Shown: piece after piece, positions 53,983 to 64,000 of the stretch
Layout of the letters: every line of letters begins with the position of its first letter
Numbering within the stretch: the stretch's first letter is position 1
Source: Aquarana catesbeiana
Lineage: Eukaryota; Chordata; Amphibia; Anura; Ranidae
Assembly (NCBI RefSeq): GCF_042186555.1
Contig: NC_133330.1
Location: 163,500,907 to 163,564,906, forward strand
Direction: 5' to 3'
Length of the DNA: 64,000 nt
Notes under the pieces: model-generated
Told to the model about the DNA's origin: nothing
The model's input: only the letters and a program-made list of their open reading frames with translations
Database searches by the model: none
Made by a program: the position numbers and the translations under genes

Positions 53983-54523
53983 GGCTAGAAAACGGTCGGC
54001 TGCTCAGAACGAAGTAACAGAACGCACTGAAGAACAGCAAGGCCTGTGAAGAGCGACCTGAAAAACAGCAACGAGCGGACAAGATCGCACAGAAAACTCC
54101 AATACGAACTGACTGCACGCACTGAAGAGCAGATACAAACCCACAAGCACAAACTGAACGGCAGAAAACGATCTGAAAGCCACGAGTCTGAAAAAGCGCG
54201 AATCGTCTCTCACCAAACTTTTACTAACACGAGATTAGCAAAAGGAGCCCAAAGGGTGCTGCGCTTGGTTCTGAACCGGCCTTTTCCAGTCTCGTCGTAT
54301 GTGCTTGACGTCACCGCGTTCTTGGCGATCGGAAATTCCGACAACTTTGTGCGACCGTGTGTAGGCAAAACAAGTTTGAGCCAACATCCGTCGGAAAAAA
54401 TCCGAGGATTTTGTTGTCGGAATGTCCGAACAAAGTCCGACCGTGTGTACGGGGCATAATACATTCTGGGCAACATTTATGAGGGAATTATATTTTTTTA
54501 AATTGTTTATTGGATATGTTTTA

Positions 54524-55475
<952 letters not shown>

Positions 55476-56237
55476 TAAAATCTTCTGGAGATTAAGTGGA
55501 TATAAAAGGTATCAAGTGTGTCCAGAGCGCACAATAGTTTTGTTTTCATAATTTTTCTACTATTTGTACATTATATTGTGACGCACCCAGTTTGTGTAAA
55601 ATGTTGATGTAATGTAAAGATAAGCTCAAGTCAGGTGTGCTGGCAGAAATAAGCAGCAACATTTTGGCAGGCTTGCAACTGTTAAAATTCTGAAAGACAC
55701 TGCACTCGCTTACAGAAAAATAGTATCTCACAAATGGGAGTACATCCCTCACATTTTTGTATATATATTATTATATCTTTTCATGTGACAACTAGGGATC
55801 GACTGATTATCAGTGAGGCAGATATTCACTTTTTTTTGAAGTATCGGGCACAAACATACCCGATATTACCGATATTGATTCAAGGGGTTTTACCGGGGTG
55901 ATGCATGGAGCTGCAGGCATCACTCCAGTACCGTTCTTTACCATACCTCTTCAGTGCCTTATATCAGTGCAGCCTATCAGTGTGGCCTCATCAGTGCAGC
56001 TTAGGAATACCGCCTCATTAGTAGGTGTCAGCGCCCATCAGTGCAGTACTGTCTCATCAGTGCCCAGCCCAATGGTGCAGCTTATCAGTGGCCATTAGTG
56101 CAGCCTCATCAGGGTCCACCAGTGCAGCCTCATCAGTTTCATAATATCACAGCTTATTAGTGTATATGAATTATGTATTGATTATCGTATGGAGCACTTT
56201 GCAGTACATGAATTTTCACTGAATGTGGACTGTTTAA
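55476..56237. repeat. Old repeats and a small minisatellite
   Basis: 55476-55794 shows nothing recognisable. From about 55797 a tagggatcgactgattatc start suggests a hAT-like element, but I found no matching end. 55960-56150 is a diverged array around catcagtgcagcctcatcag. Confidence 0.45.
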
Positions 56238-56660
56238 AGCGGACTTCCACCCCTAAGCTCTGCTTATCTGCTTCCTCCCCCCTCCGGTGCCACATTTGGC
56301 ACCTTTCAGGGGGGAGGACCGGGTACCTGTTTTTGACAGGTACCCTTCCCCACTTCCAGGAGACCGTGCCATCCCTTGGAAGTTCGGCCCTCCTCCTCCT
56401 CCTTCTGCCGCCAGGCCATTCAGAAAGCGCAGCTTGCTTTGCACATGTGCAGTAGGGAATAAACTCTGAAGTTTCACTGCCGGTTTCCCTTAACATGTAT
56501 GGTGGCTGCAGCACCCGAGAGCTGATCCAAAAATCAGCTAGGGTGCCGACATCACAGTCTCCCTGGACTGATAAGTGTCCTAAAATTAAAAGTCAGCAAC
56601 TACAGTATTTGTAGCTGCTGACTTTTATTTTTTTCATGGTGGGGGAGCTGGGCCTCCTCT
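56238..56660. mobile_element. Candidate TTAA-flanked MITE
   Basis: Starts agcggacttccaccc after TTTAA and ends ggcctcctct before TTTAA (56660-56664). The TTAA flanks suggest piggyBac mobilisation. The host DNA on both sides belongs to one older repeat (actttgcagta...gaa-tttcctgaatg type, at 56190 and 56830). Confidence 0.4.
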
Positions 56661-57050
56661 TTAATGATTTTTCATTGATTTCAGCATGCATGGAGAACTT
56701 TGCACATGCTGAAATCAACGCAAACTCAGTAAACAGTCCTCATTTAGTGAAAGTTCATGTACTACAAAGTTTGCATTGATTTCAGCATGTGCAAAGTGCC
56801 CCATGCATGCTATAATCAATGCAAACTTTGCAGTATATGAACTTTCCCTGAATGAGGACAGTTTAATGAGTTTTCAGCACCGATCACTTTATTGCAACAA
56901 GATCTGTATATCAATTTCCATATTGAGCACTTATATGTGATTGGCTGCTTGGCACACATTACAAAAGTTTTGCAGTCAGGGGCTGTGGGGGATTTGTCAC
57001 CACAAGGAGTGAGAGGTATCGGAGAGCACAGAGTGTATGGGGGATGGGCA
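56661..57050. repeat. Old duplicated repeat DNA
   Basis: Contains diverged direct and inverted copies of gatttcagcatgcatg and of the segment also seen at 56190-56236. No gene. Confidence 0.45.
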
Positions 57051-58245
57051 ATCTATGACTGCATGGAGGGGGGGAGGGGGAGGTAATGTATGACTGCATG
57101 GAGGGGGGAGGGGGGGTAATGTATGTGCTGCATGGAGGGGGGGAGGTAATGTATGTGCTGCATGGAGGGGGGGAGGTAATGTATGTGCTGCATGGAGGGG
57201 GGGAGGTAATGTATGTGCTGCATGGAGGGGGGAGGTAATGTATGACTGCATGGAGGCGGGGGAGGTAGTAATGTATGACTGCATGGAGGGGGGAGGTAAC
57301 GTATGTGCTGCATGGAGGGGGGGAGGTAACGTATGTGCTGCATGGAGGGGGGGAGGTAACGTATGTGCTGCATGGAGGGGGGGAGGTAACGTATGTGCTG
57401 CATGGAGGGGGGGAGGTAACGTATGTGCTGCATGGAGGGGGGGAGGTAACGTATGTGCTGCATGGAGGGGGGAGGTAACGTATGTGCTGCATGGAGGGGG
57501 GGAGGTAACGTATGTGCTGCATGGAGGGGGGGAGGTAACGTATGTGCTGCATGGAGGGGGGGAGGTAACGTATGTGCTGCATGGAGGGGGGAGGTAACGT
57601 ATGTGCTGCATGGAGGGGGGGAGGTAACGTATGTGCTGCATGGAGGGGGGGAGGTAACGTATGTGCTGCATGGAGGGGGGGAGGTAACGTATGACTGCAT
57701 GGAGGGGGGGAGGTAACGTATGACTGCATGGAGGGGGGAGGTAACGTATGACTGCATGGAGGGGGGGAGGTAACGTATGACTGCATGGAGGGGGGGAGGT
57801 AACGTATGACTGCATGGAGGGGGGGAGGTAACGTATGACTGCATGGAGGGGGGGAGGTAACGTATGACTGCATGGAGGGGGGGAGGTAACGTATGACTGC
57901 ATGGAGGGGGGGAAGTAACGTATGACTGCATGGAGGGGGGGAAGTAAGGTATGACTGCATGGAGGGGGGGGTAACGTATGACTGCATGGAGGGGGGGAGG
58001 TAATGTATGACTGCATGGAGGGGGGGGTAATGTATGACTGCATGGGGGGGTAGGTAATGTATGACTGCATGGGGGGGTAAGGTAATGTATGACTGCATGG
58101 GGGGGTAAGGTAATGTATGACTGCATGGGGGGTAAGGTAATGTATGACTGCATGGGGGGTAAGGTAATGTATGACTGCATGGGGGGTAAGGTAATGTATG
58201 ACTGCATGGGGGGGTAAGGTAATGTATGACTGCATGGAGGGGGGG
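57051..58245. repeat. 30-bp minisatellite, about 40 copies
   Basis: Unit gtatgtgctgcatggagggg followed by gggaggtaac, with 28-34 bp variants. Two versions occur in blocks: gtgctgcatgg on the left/middle (57125-57690), gactgcatgg on the right. All minus frames stay open for 379-412 codons only because the unit is a multiple of three and has no stop. Confidence 0.95.
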
Positions 58246-58815
58246 GTGTATATGGGAGCTTCAAATATACATGTGTGCAGATAATTATTGCGCTAACCTA
58301 TAAAAAGAAAATGGTGAGCAGCTACATAAGAATGTGACAAAAAGTCATAAAGTTAGGATATGTGAAAATGTAGCGCTAATGGTGAAAAAACAGTGATGAT
58401 AAAAAAACTGTGCAATACTCATATATATAACGTTCTGAGTCCCAAATGTGTGTGAATAAGAAAACAAAAAATAAGTCCCAGGTGGGTCAATCCAAACAGA
58501 AGGTCGAGATTCACCCCGGCCAAATAGTTGTTCTCATAGGGAAACAGGTGAATGAGTTGAATATGTACAACATCCGAAAAAATGTGACATCCAAAGAAAG
58601 ATAAGATTGGTTACTCTTACCAGAACCAGTAGACCTGGATGTCAGCGACACCAGGTCAATCAGGCATGGATATCCAGATCTATGGATCCACAGGAACGAT
58701 GCAAGGGGTCCAGAACCACAGATCCAAAGGAGCAATCCAAGAGGTCCAGAGATCTCTTGATGGGGTCGCTATGGTAACGACAATCACTGAGCCGTTGGTG
58801 ACCGATTGGAAAGGC
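58246..58815 (-). other. Penelope-like left flank/terminal region
   Basis: Non-coding; includes dcaggtcaatc-like and gatcc-rich blocks (ggatatccagatctatggat). Probably part of the long left terminal copy, whose partner would lie beyond 64000. Confidence 0.45.
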
Positions 58816-58979
58816 CAAACAAACTCACATCCCAGAAGGTATGCAAAGAAAAAAAGGGGGCTTCCAATAGTGCAGGTCAAAAAAAGGTTGTTTTTTTTAT
58901 TCATAAAAACCAGCATACAGAGTAAAATGTGATCACAAGTAAAAGCAATATGGGGAGCAGTGAAACCAAGCCCGACGCG

Positions 58980-59013
58980 CTTTGTCCTACTAGGACTTCT
59001 ACTGGGGGCATCT
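58980..59013 (-). other. Decayed hammerhead ribozyme, left pseudo-LTR
   Basis: Minus strand: a CAGTAGA box, the hairpin GTCCTAGTAGGAC, then AAAGCGCGTC. Compared with the hammerhead of Penelope-like elements (CTGATGA, hairpin, GAAAC, GCGTC) both core boxes carry substitutions, so it should not cleave. Confidence 0.6.
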
Positions 59014-59030
59014 AACAGCTCCCACCATAT

Positions 59031-59734
59031 TGGAGATAGATAGATAGAGATATCTCTCAATCAATCTAAAGGTCAGTAAAAACCGTGATAGGAGGAGGAC
59101 TAGTCACATGAGGACATAAGGTCAAAACCTCCATACAGGGACCAATCACAACACAATCTTCCAGGCTGTATGACCAACCTGGAGTATCACCAGGAAGTGA
59201 ACAAATCTGCACATGGTACAAACGTGTCAAAAAGCCTGCGAAAGCGGCCATAATTAGCACGTGGCCAACAACGGCCAATCAAGATCAAAAGTGTGGACGT
59301 GATTCGTACGTAACCCACAACATCCAATCATGATCAGGACTGTGGACTTACATCCGGATTCAACATCACGCGCCTCACATGGAGGCTTGGAGCAGCCTGG
59401 GATACCCAGGACTGACGTCATACGTTGACCTTGCCAGCGGCATGACGTGAATGACACGCCAGGCGCGGAACAACGCACGAGGTCACGTGACGCGGCACGT
59501 CGATGACACCGGAAGCTCAGCCAGCATAACTTGTTAAGGATCCAGCGCAAAAACAAGCACGGGGTCACGCAACCAAAAGAGTCCGAACGCACAGCGGGTA
59601 ACCACGCCACACTGGTTGTCATGAAAAGATGGCAAACATGTAAAATATAAACAGGGGACACAAATATACCAGAAAACAACTAGAACATAGTGCCACAACA
59701 CTGACTAACATAGCACGGGCCCTTAAAGCATGAA
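59031..59734 (-). other. Penelope-like 3' untranslated region
   Basis: GC-richer DNA with many CpG (for example acgcgcctcacatgg). No ORF of note; a 3' tail between the GIY-YIG domain and the terminal copy. Confidence 0.45.
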
Positions 59735-60036
59735 GGGGGTTATTTACGAAAGGCAAATCCACTTTGCACTGTACAGTGCACTTGGAAGTGCAGTCGCTGT
59801 AAATATAAGGGGTAGATCTGAAATGAGTGGAAACTCTGCTGATTTTATAATCCAATCATGTACAAGCTAAAATGCTGTTTTTTATTTTCCTTGCATGTCC
59901 CCCTCGGATCTACGGCGACTTTACTTCCAAGTGCACTTTCAAGTGCACTTTCAAGTGCACTTTCAAGTGCACTTTCAAGTGCACTTTCAAGTGCACTTGC
60001 AGTGCAAAGTGGATTTTCCTTTAGTAAATAACCCCC
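59735..60036. mobile_element. 302-bp MITE with internal 12-bp tandem repeat
   Basis: Inverted ends of about 37 bp: GGGGGTTATTTACG at the left and TAGTAAATAACCCCC at the right. Flanked by GAA on both sides (59732-59734, 60037-60039). The interior has five copies of gtgcactttcaa (about 59931-59995). Confidence 0.85.
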
Positions 60037-60373
60037 GAAATGTATATAAACATAACAGAGGCAAAAAAGGGGACATAAATAATGTAAATAACAAATACAG
60101 TAATCTCACAATATTAGAAAAGCTGAGGGCGCCACAAGCCCTTAGATACCTATACTCCTGATGGAGTCACCCAGCAAAAAAAGGGGATATTGGATAAGTA
60201 GAAACAGAAAAACAAAAATGCGGATATAAATAGTATGGGGGATTTCATTAGGCTTTATTAATAAATGAATTAATGTCCCACTCGACATTCATGCCGAACG
60301 GCGAGTAGGTCCTGAGCTCATAAATTCAATAGGTTTCGAGGCGAGATACCCCGCGAAGGCGGGACTCGCCCCT

Positions 60374-60667
60374 TCAATAGGGAAAAAACATGTCAATGAC
60401 CACAAAATGAGTTCCAGTAGGGTCACGATTGTGGTGTTTCAAATAGTGATGGGGAACACTATGGTTGATCTTTCCACTTTTAATATTGGTCAGATGTTCA
60501 TTGACTCGAATGGAAAACGTTGTAATGGTACGTCTTATATACTGCTTATTACATGGGCAAGTCAGTAAATAGACTATAAATTTAGTGCCCCATGTGGTGA
60601 AATGTTCTATGGAGTAAATGAGTTGAGTGACCAAAGATTGAAAAGTGTCACTCTTGGGTCTGCACAA
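60374..60667 (-). pseudogene. Penelope-like GIY-YIG endonuclease domain
   Basis: FIVYLLTCPCNKQYIRRTIT then FSIRVNEHLTNIKSG: the VYLL...YI pair stands for GIY and YIG (the G of YIG is R), followed by the conserved Arg and the His/Glu motif region. It nicks target DNA in this family. Decayed. Confidence 0.8.
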
Positions 60668-60828
60668 ACATTATGATGGCAGACGTTGCAGGTATGACAC
60701 GGCAAATACCCCTTGCATTGTTGGAAAAAGGGGTATTTTTAGGTGGGTCTATCACATTGGGTGCAATCTGCCCCTGTATAGACCATGCTCCCCTAAATAT
60801 AACACCAGCACATTCCAGTCGCTAGGTT

Positions 60829-61756
60829 TTAAAGGGTTTTAAATTCAACTTGTTTGTCTACAACAATGTTTTCCAAGTCAAGGAAATAAATAGAGGTAAG
60901 GCTAGCCTCATAGCTCAGACGTATACCTCTATCATTCAGGTTAAGGGACATGAATTCATCAAGGGATTCCCGATTCCCATTCCATAGGAGGTGGATGTCT
61001 ATATACCTGGCCCACAGGACCACCTCAGGTCTCTTAAGGGCATAGACAACATCCTCCTCCCATTTGGCCATAAACAAGTTGGCCAAATTGGGGGCAAACT
61101 TTGCCCCCATGGCCACGCCTCTAGTCTGCAAATAAAAATTATTCTGAAACCAAAAATAATTATGTTGAGTGGCAAATCTAAGGAGTTCTATAATGAAGTT
61201 ACGCTGGATCAAGGAAAGAGTAGGTTTTTTTGGATAAGAAATACTCTACAGCACAAAAACCTAGGTCATGCGGAATGCAGGTATATAAAAGCAGATACAT
61301 CCGCTCTAACCAGGAACATACCATCATTGTAATCTGCAGACTCAAAGTCTGATGGTGTCACCAGTAACTTTCAAATGGAAAAGGTACTATTCGTACTAAT
61401 GGATGGAGGTGGAAATCAACATATTTCCTGATCCTAGATGTCACTGGGTCAATCCCGCTGACTATGGGACGTCCAGGGGGATTGACGGGGTCTTTATGCA
61501 CCTTCAGAAGATAATATATAGGAGGAATCCGAGGTGCAAGAGGCACAAGGCAACTCCGCTCCTTTTTATCTAAGATGCCCAAAGAGTAACCTTCATTAAC
61601 AAGTTCTGTAAGGGACCGCTTGAAGGTAGTGGTTGGATCAGTGTGGATACGACTATAAGTGTTGGGATCACCAGGAATCTTGTCCATCTCTGCGATGCAA
61701 TCCTCCTTGTTTAGTATGACTATTGCTCCGCCTTTGTTGGCGGGATGAATAATCAC
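60829..61756 (-). pseudogene. Penelope-like reverse transcriptase, broken
   Basis: The frame 61756-61358 has IIHPANKGGAIVILNKEDC, PPIYYLLKVHKDPVNPPGRP and IVSGIDPVTSRIRKYVD, the N-terminal RT boxes typical of Penelope RT. The frame 61212-60829 has LQTRGVAMGAKFAPNLANLF and ARYIDIHLLW, where the second catalytic Asp is Ile. LSYEASLTSIYFLDL follows. Frameshifted near 61300 and catalytically dead. Confidence 0.88.
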
Positions 61757-61833
61757 ATTTTTTTACTTGCACAATTGTTTAAGTCCTATTTTAATATTGG
61801 GATCTGTATATAAATTTTTGCTGGGTAATTGAT

Positions 61834-62114
61834 CTAAATCACGTAATAAAAGACTACGAAAAACACTAATGCTGGGTGCCATGATCCCAGGAGGGTTAAA
61901 TAAAGACGGTTGGAAAGACCTGTATGTGCATGGCCATCACTAATTGCAGAAGTAGTGTTGGAGGGGAAGGTAAGAAAATGTCTCTGAATACTGAGTTTCC
62001 GGATGAATTTTTGAATATCTATAAAAGTGGAGAATTTGTTAAGTGTTTTCGGAGGAACATATTTCAGTCCCCTGTCTAGCACTAGTTTCTCCTCATCTGT
62101 CAAAATAACCAAAC
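61834..62114 (-). pseudogene. Penelope-like pre-RT segment
   Basis: ILTDEEKLVLDRGLKYVPPK, the conserved lead-in to Penelope RT (Leu-x-x-x-Glu-x-x-Val-Leu-x-x-Gly-Leu-x-Phe/Tyr-x-Pro). It is cut off from the upstream part by the MITE at 62118-62576. Confidence 0.8.
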
Positions 62115-62117
62115 TTA

Positions 62118-62576
62118 GGCCCCTTTCACACAGACGGATAGAAATGTGCTTTTAGCTGCGGATTTTCTAGTTTTCTACCGCAGCTAAAAGCACACACTGC
62201 TTTCCTATGGCCCCATTCACACACTGCGTTTAGCTGCGATTTAGTTACATGCGGTTTGGTGCGGATAGAAAAAATAGAATTGACTGCGTCCAGGAGCAAT
62301 TTAGTGCAGCTATCTGCACATAACTGCACGTAATCGCAATGTACTATTTCTCCTGAGGATAGCAGCGGCAACAAGGAAAGAAAAGCAACAGGAAGCACAT
62401 CAGAAATGGCAAGAATGTTCCAAACGCAGCTAAAAGCAGCTGCATGTAAATGCACGTAAACGCATGTAATCGCACTGTACAAATGCAGCTGATCACAGCG
62501 CCTGGAGTCTTGAATTTCACAGAACATATTATATGATTTTAACTGCGGCAAAACAGCCGTCCGTGTGAAAGGCGCC
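62118..62576. mobile_element. PIF/Harbinger MITE, 459 bp
   Basis: The ends GGCCCCTTTCACACAGACGG and CCGTCCGTGTGAAAGGCGCC form inverted repeats, flanked by TTA at 62115-62117 and 62577-62579. The interior is dominated by gcagctaaaagc / gcatgtaatcgca motifs. Non-coding. Confidence 0.88.
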
Positions 62577-63751
62577 TTAAGTTAAAAATACCGGAGCCTG
62601 TCAAGTTCTTTTTCTTTTTGCTTTGGATCCTCCACCCCCGTCTGGTATCTCTTTTCTTTCTAGACTTTCCAGGTACTCTTGTGTTGTGACCCCGGAAAAC
62701 CTGAATGGTAAGAGGACCCAGGTTGACTCTGGTTGTAGTAGTAGGGGGACCTGGTGAATAAGTCTTCCTCTCTATCTACATACCCATAAGAATCCTGATA
62801 TGTTTCTCTCGGTCCATTCCAATGGAGGGGGAGGAACCGATTGTGGGTACGGATGGGTGTCTGTGTCATATAATCATTCTCATGACCACCTTGATTGTAA
62901 TCATCGCAATAGTCATGCCAACCAGGTGGGGGTCCTCTCAGGCTCTCGTTATAATATGAATTACCCAGTTGTCCACAATATGGACTTCTACCATTATTTT
63001 TGGCACCTCTACCCCTATTGGTGGAAGGATGAACCGGGTGAGGATTTTGGGAGTAATAAGATCTATTCCTGGAATCGTGTGGTTTAATTATTCCACCCTT
63101 GGGACCCTGTGGAGTATTACGTGGCTTCATTGAACCTTCCTTTACATTAGGTTCCTAGATAAGCCTCCTGTCAGGGTTCTGTATCACAGGATTGGTAACC
63201 TCCATCTCAGAAACATTGCTTTCAGGTGGTACAGACAGACTAATCTGTTTCTGCCAGTTGAAAACGAGGTTTGTCTTATAGTCCACTATATCTCTGTTGT
63301 ATTTCTTTTGCTTCTTATTCCTTTGGTCTTTTTCTTCTTTCTCCAAGTGATTTCTCAGACTGTTAGAAAGAGTAATATATTCTGAGGTGGTTTTATAAAT
63401 GAGTAAGTTTCTGTTTGAGATCCTTAATTTTCTTATCAATAATAGACAATTTGAACTGTTTTTGTCTAAGAAGCTGAGAAGTTTGATCCCAACCTCATTA
63501 AAATATTTGAGCCAAGACTCAATGTCTGGGTCCCCTTGTTGTGGAAACACATCCCAACGGAGCCCCCTTGGAACCATTTGTTCTTTAATATACTGTTCCA
63601 AGAAGGCTGTATCCCATTGGAGGTGTATTTCCGTGGTCATTAGATTTTTCAACCTGATGAACATTCCACTAATTTCTGTATCGGAACCAGTAGTGGTGAA
63701 CACACCATCTGTATTGAATAGGCTAGTGGTTCTATATTCAAAGAAATCCAT
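62577..63751 (-). pseudogene. Penelope-like N-terminal region
   Basis: The frame 63751-63155 (198 codons, MDFFEYRTTSLFNTDG) is helical and Lys/Glu-rich. After a frame change, 63130-62660 is rich in Gly, Asn, Tyr and Pro (RNRSYYSQNPHPVHPSTNRG), perhaps disordered and nucleic-acid binding. It leads, across the MITE, to the RT. N-terminal regions of these elements are poorly conserved, so no function is given. Confidence 0.65.
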
Positions 63752-63789
63752 AGTGATAGATTGGTTTTATAATTTTAAGTATATCTATA

Positions 63790-64000
63790 TAAATGAGCAA
63801 TATGGTAGGAGCTGTTAGATGCCCCAGTAGAAGTCCTAGTAGGACAAAAAGGCATCGGTTTCACTGCTCCCCATATTGCTTTTACTTGTGATCACATTTT
63901 ACTGGTATGCTGGCTTCTATGAATAAAAAAACAACCGTTTTTGACCTGCACTATTGGAAGCCCCGTTCTTTTCTTTGCATACCTTCTGGGATGTGAGTTT
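63790..64000 (+). repeat. Penelope-like right pseudo-LTR with hammerhead relic
   Basis: Reverse complement of about 58816-59030. At 63822-63856: CAGTAGA, GTCCTAGTAGGAC hairpin, then AAAAAGGCATC, the same decayed hammerhead as in the left copy with different further changes. Confidence 0.75.

Larger units (their letters stand above)
48910..54456. mobile_element. PIF/Harbinger transposon with three genes
   Basis: The ends TGCCCCATACACACGGTCGG (left) and, in reverse complement, TGCCCCGTACACACGGTCGG (right) are flanked by TAA at 48907-48909 and 54457-54459, the 3-bp duplication of this superfamily. Subterminal DNA repeats the gtcgga/tccgac motif many times. Inside are a MADF-domain gene on minus, a Myb-like gene on plus diverging from it, and the start of a Harbinger transposase on minus. 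Confidence 0.9.
58265..64000 (-). mobile_element. Penelope-like element with inverted terminal copies
   Basis: Read right to left: N-terminal region (63751 on), RT, and a GIY-YIG endonuclease at the end (60374), the order of Penelope-like elements. The DNA at about 58816-59030 is repeated in reverse complement at about 63790-64000 (gcatacctt-ctgggatgtgag, gcaatatggggagcagtgaaacc). These are the pseudo-LTRs, in inverted arrangement. The right copy is cut by the window. Two MITEs have inserted. Reading frames are broken. Confidence 0.85.

Noticed and set aside
55546..55752. Possible upstream FIRRM exon on minus
   Set aside because: No similarity to the expected preceding segment and no suitable splice-site pair.
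57051..58245. CRISPR-like array
   Set aside because: Units are contiguous with no unique spacers, in a vertebrate genome; it is a minisatellite.
56959..58264. Three overlapping minus-strand frames of 379-412 codons (HAVIRYLPPSMQS type)
   Set aside because: They are translations of a 30-bp tandem repeat that lacks stops in those frames; there is no non-repeat coding sequence.

Overview
The window looks like vertebrate genomic DNA from a large, transposon-filled amphibian genome, most likely a frog. The evidence is the mix of DIRS, L1-like, Penelope-like, PIF/Harbinger, hAT and piggyBac elements with endogenous retroviruses, plus three vertebrate-type coding exons with canonical splice sites. 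The species cannot be told from sequence alone. No bacterial, plasmid or CRISPR features are present.

Host gene: three exons on the minus strand (42857-42961, 3585-3725, 3310-3466), read in that order and all in phase 0 where they join, match FIRRM (C1orf112), the partner of the AAA ATPase FIGNL1 that controls RAD51/DMC1 filaments. The first two appear to be neighbouring exons, so 3726-42856 is one intron of about 39 kb. The DNA right of 42961 is the intron upstream, with no further exon recognised.

Layout, left to right: truncated DIRS element A (1-3252, minus); FIRRM exons C and B; a hAT-like composite with a minisatellite (3823-4811); a long inverted repeat (5333-5925); an L1-like ORF2 copy on plus (about 7658-11384) lying tail to tail against a minus-strand L1-like element (11385-22465). 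The latter's ORF1 is split by retrovirus ERV1 (12881-21670), which itself carries a piggyBac transposon with an intact transposase (14355-19124). Then come truncated DIRS B (22468-24339), a hAT MITE, a Ty3/gypsy LTR with the start of gag, a candidate retroviral LTR, a nearly complete DIRS C (26995-31743) and an internally deleted L1-like element (31775-34591). Next are ERV2 (35032-42560, young, pol-deleted, long env frame), FIRRM exon A, DIRS D (42989-47927), a 5.5-kb PIF/Harbinger element (48910-54456), TA repeats and MITEs, a 30-bp minisatellite (57051-58245), and a Penelope-like element on minus (about 58265 to beyond 64000) with inverted terminal copies.

How it fits together: almost everything is selfish DNA in introns of one recombination gene. 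All four DIRS copies lie in the gene's sense orientation; both retroviruses lie antisense. The elements most likely to be recently or still active are ERV2 (LTRs about 99.5 percent identical by eye), the piggyBac (all catalytic residues present) and DIRS C (termini, internal junction repeat, RT and recombinase residues present). The Harbinger is unusual in carrying three genes: a Myb-like protein, a MADF-domain protein and a truncated transposase.
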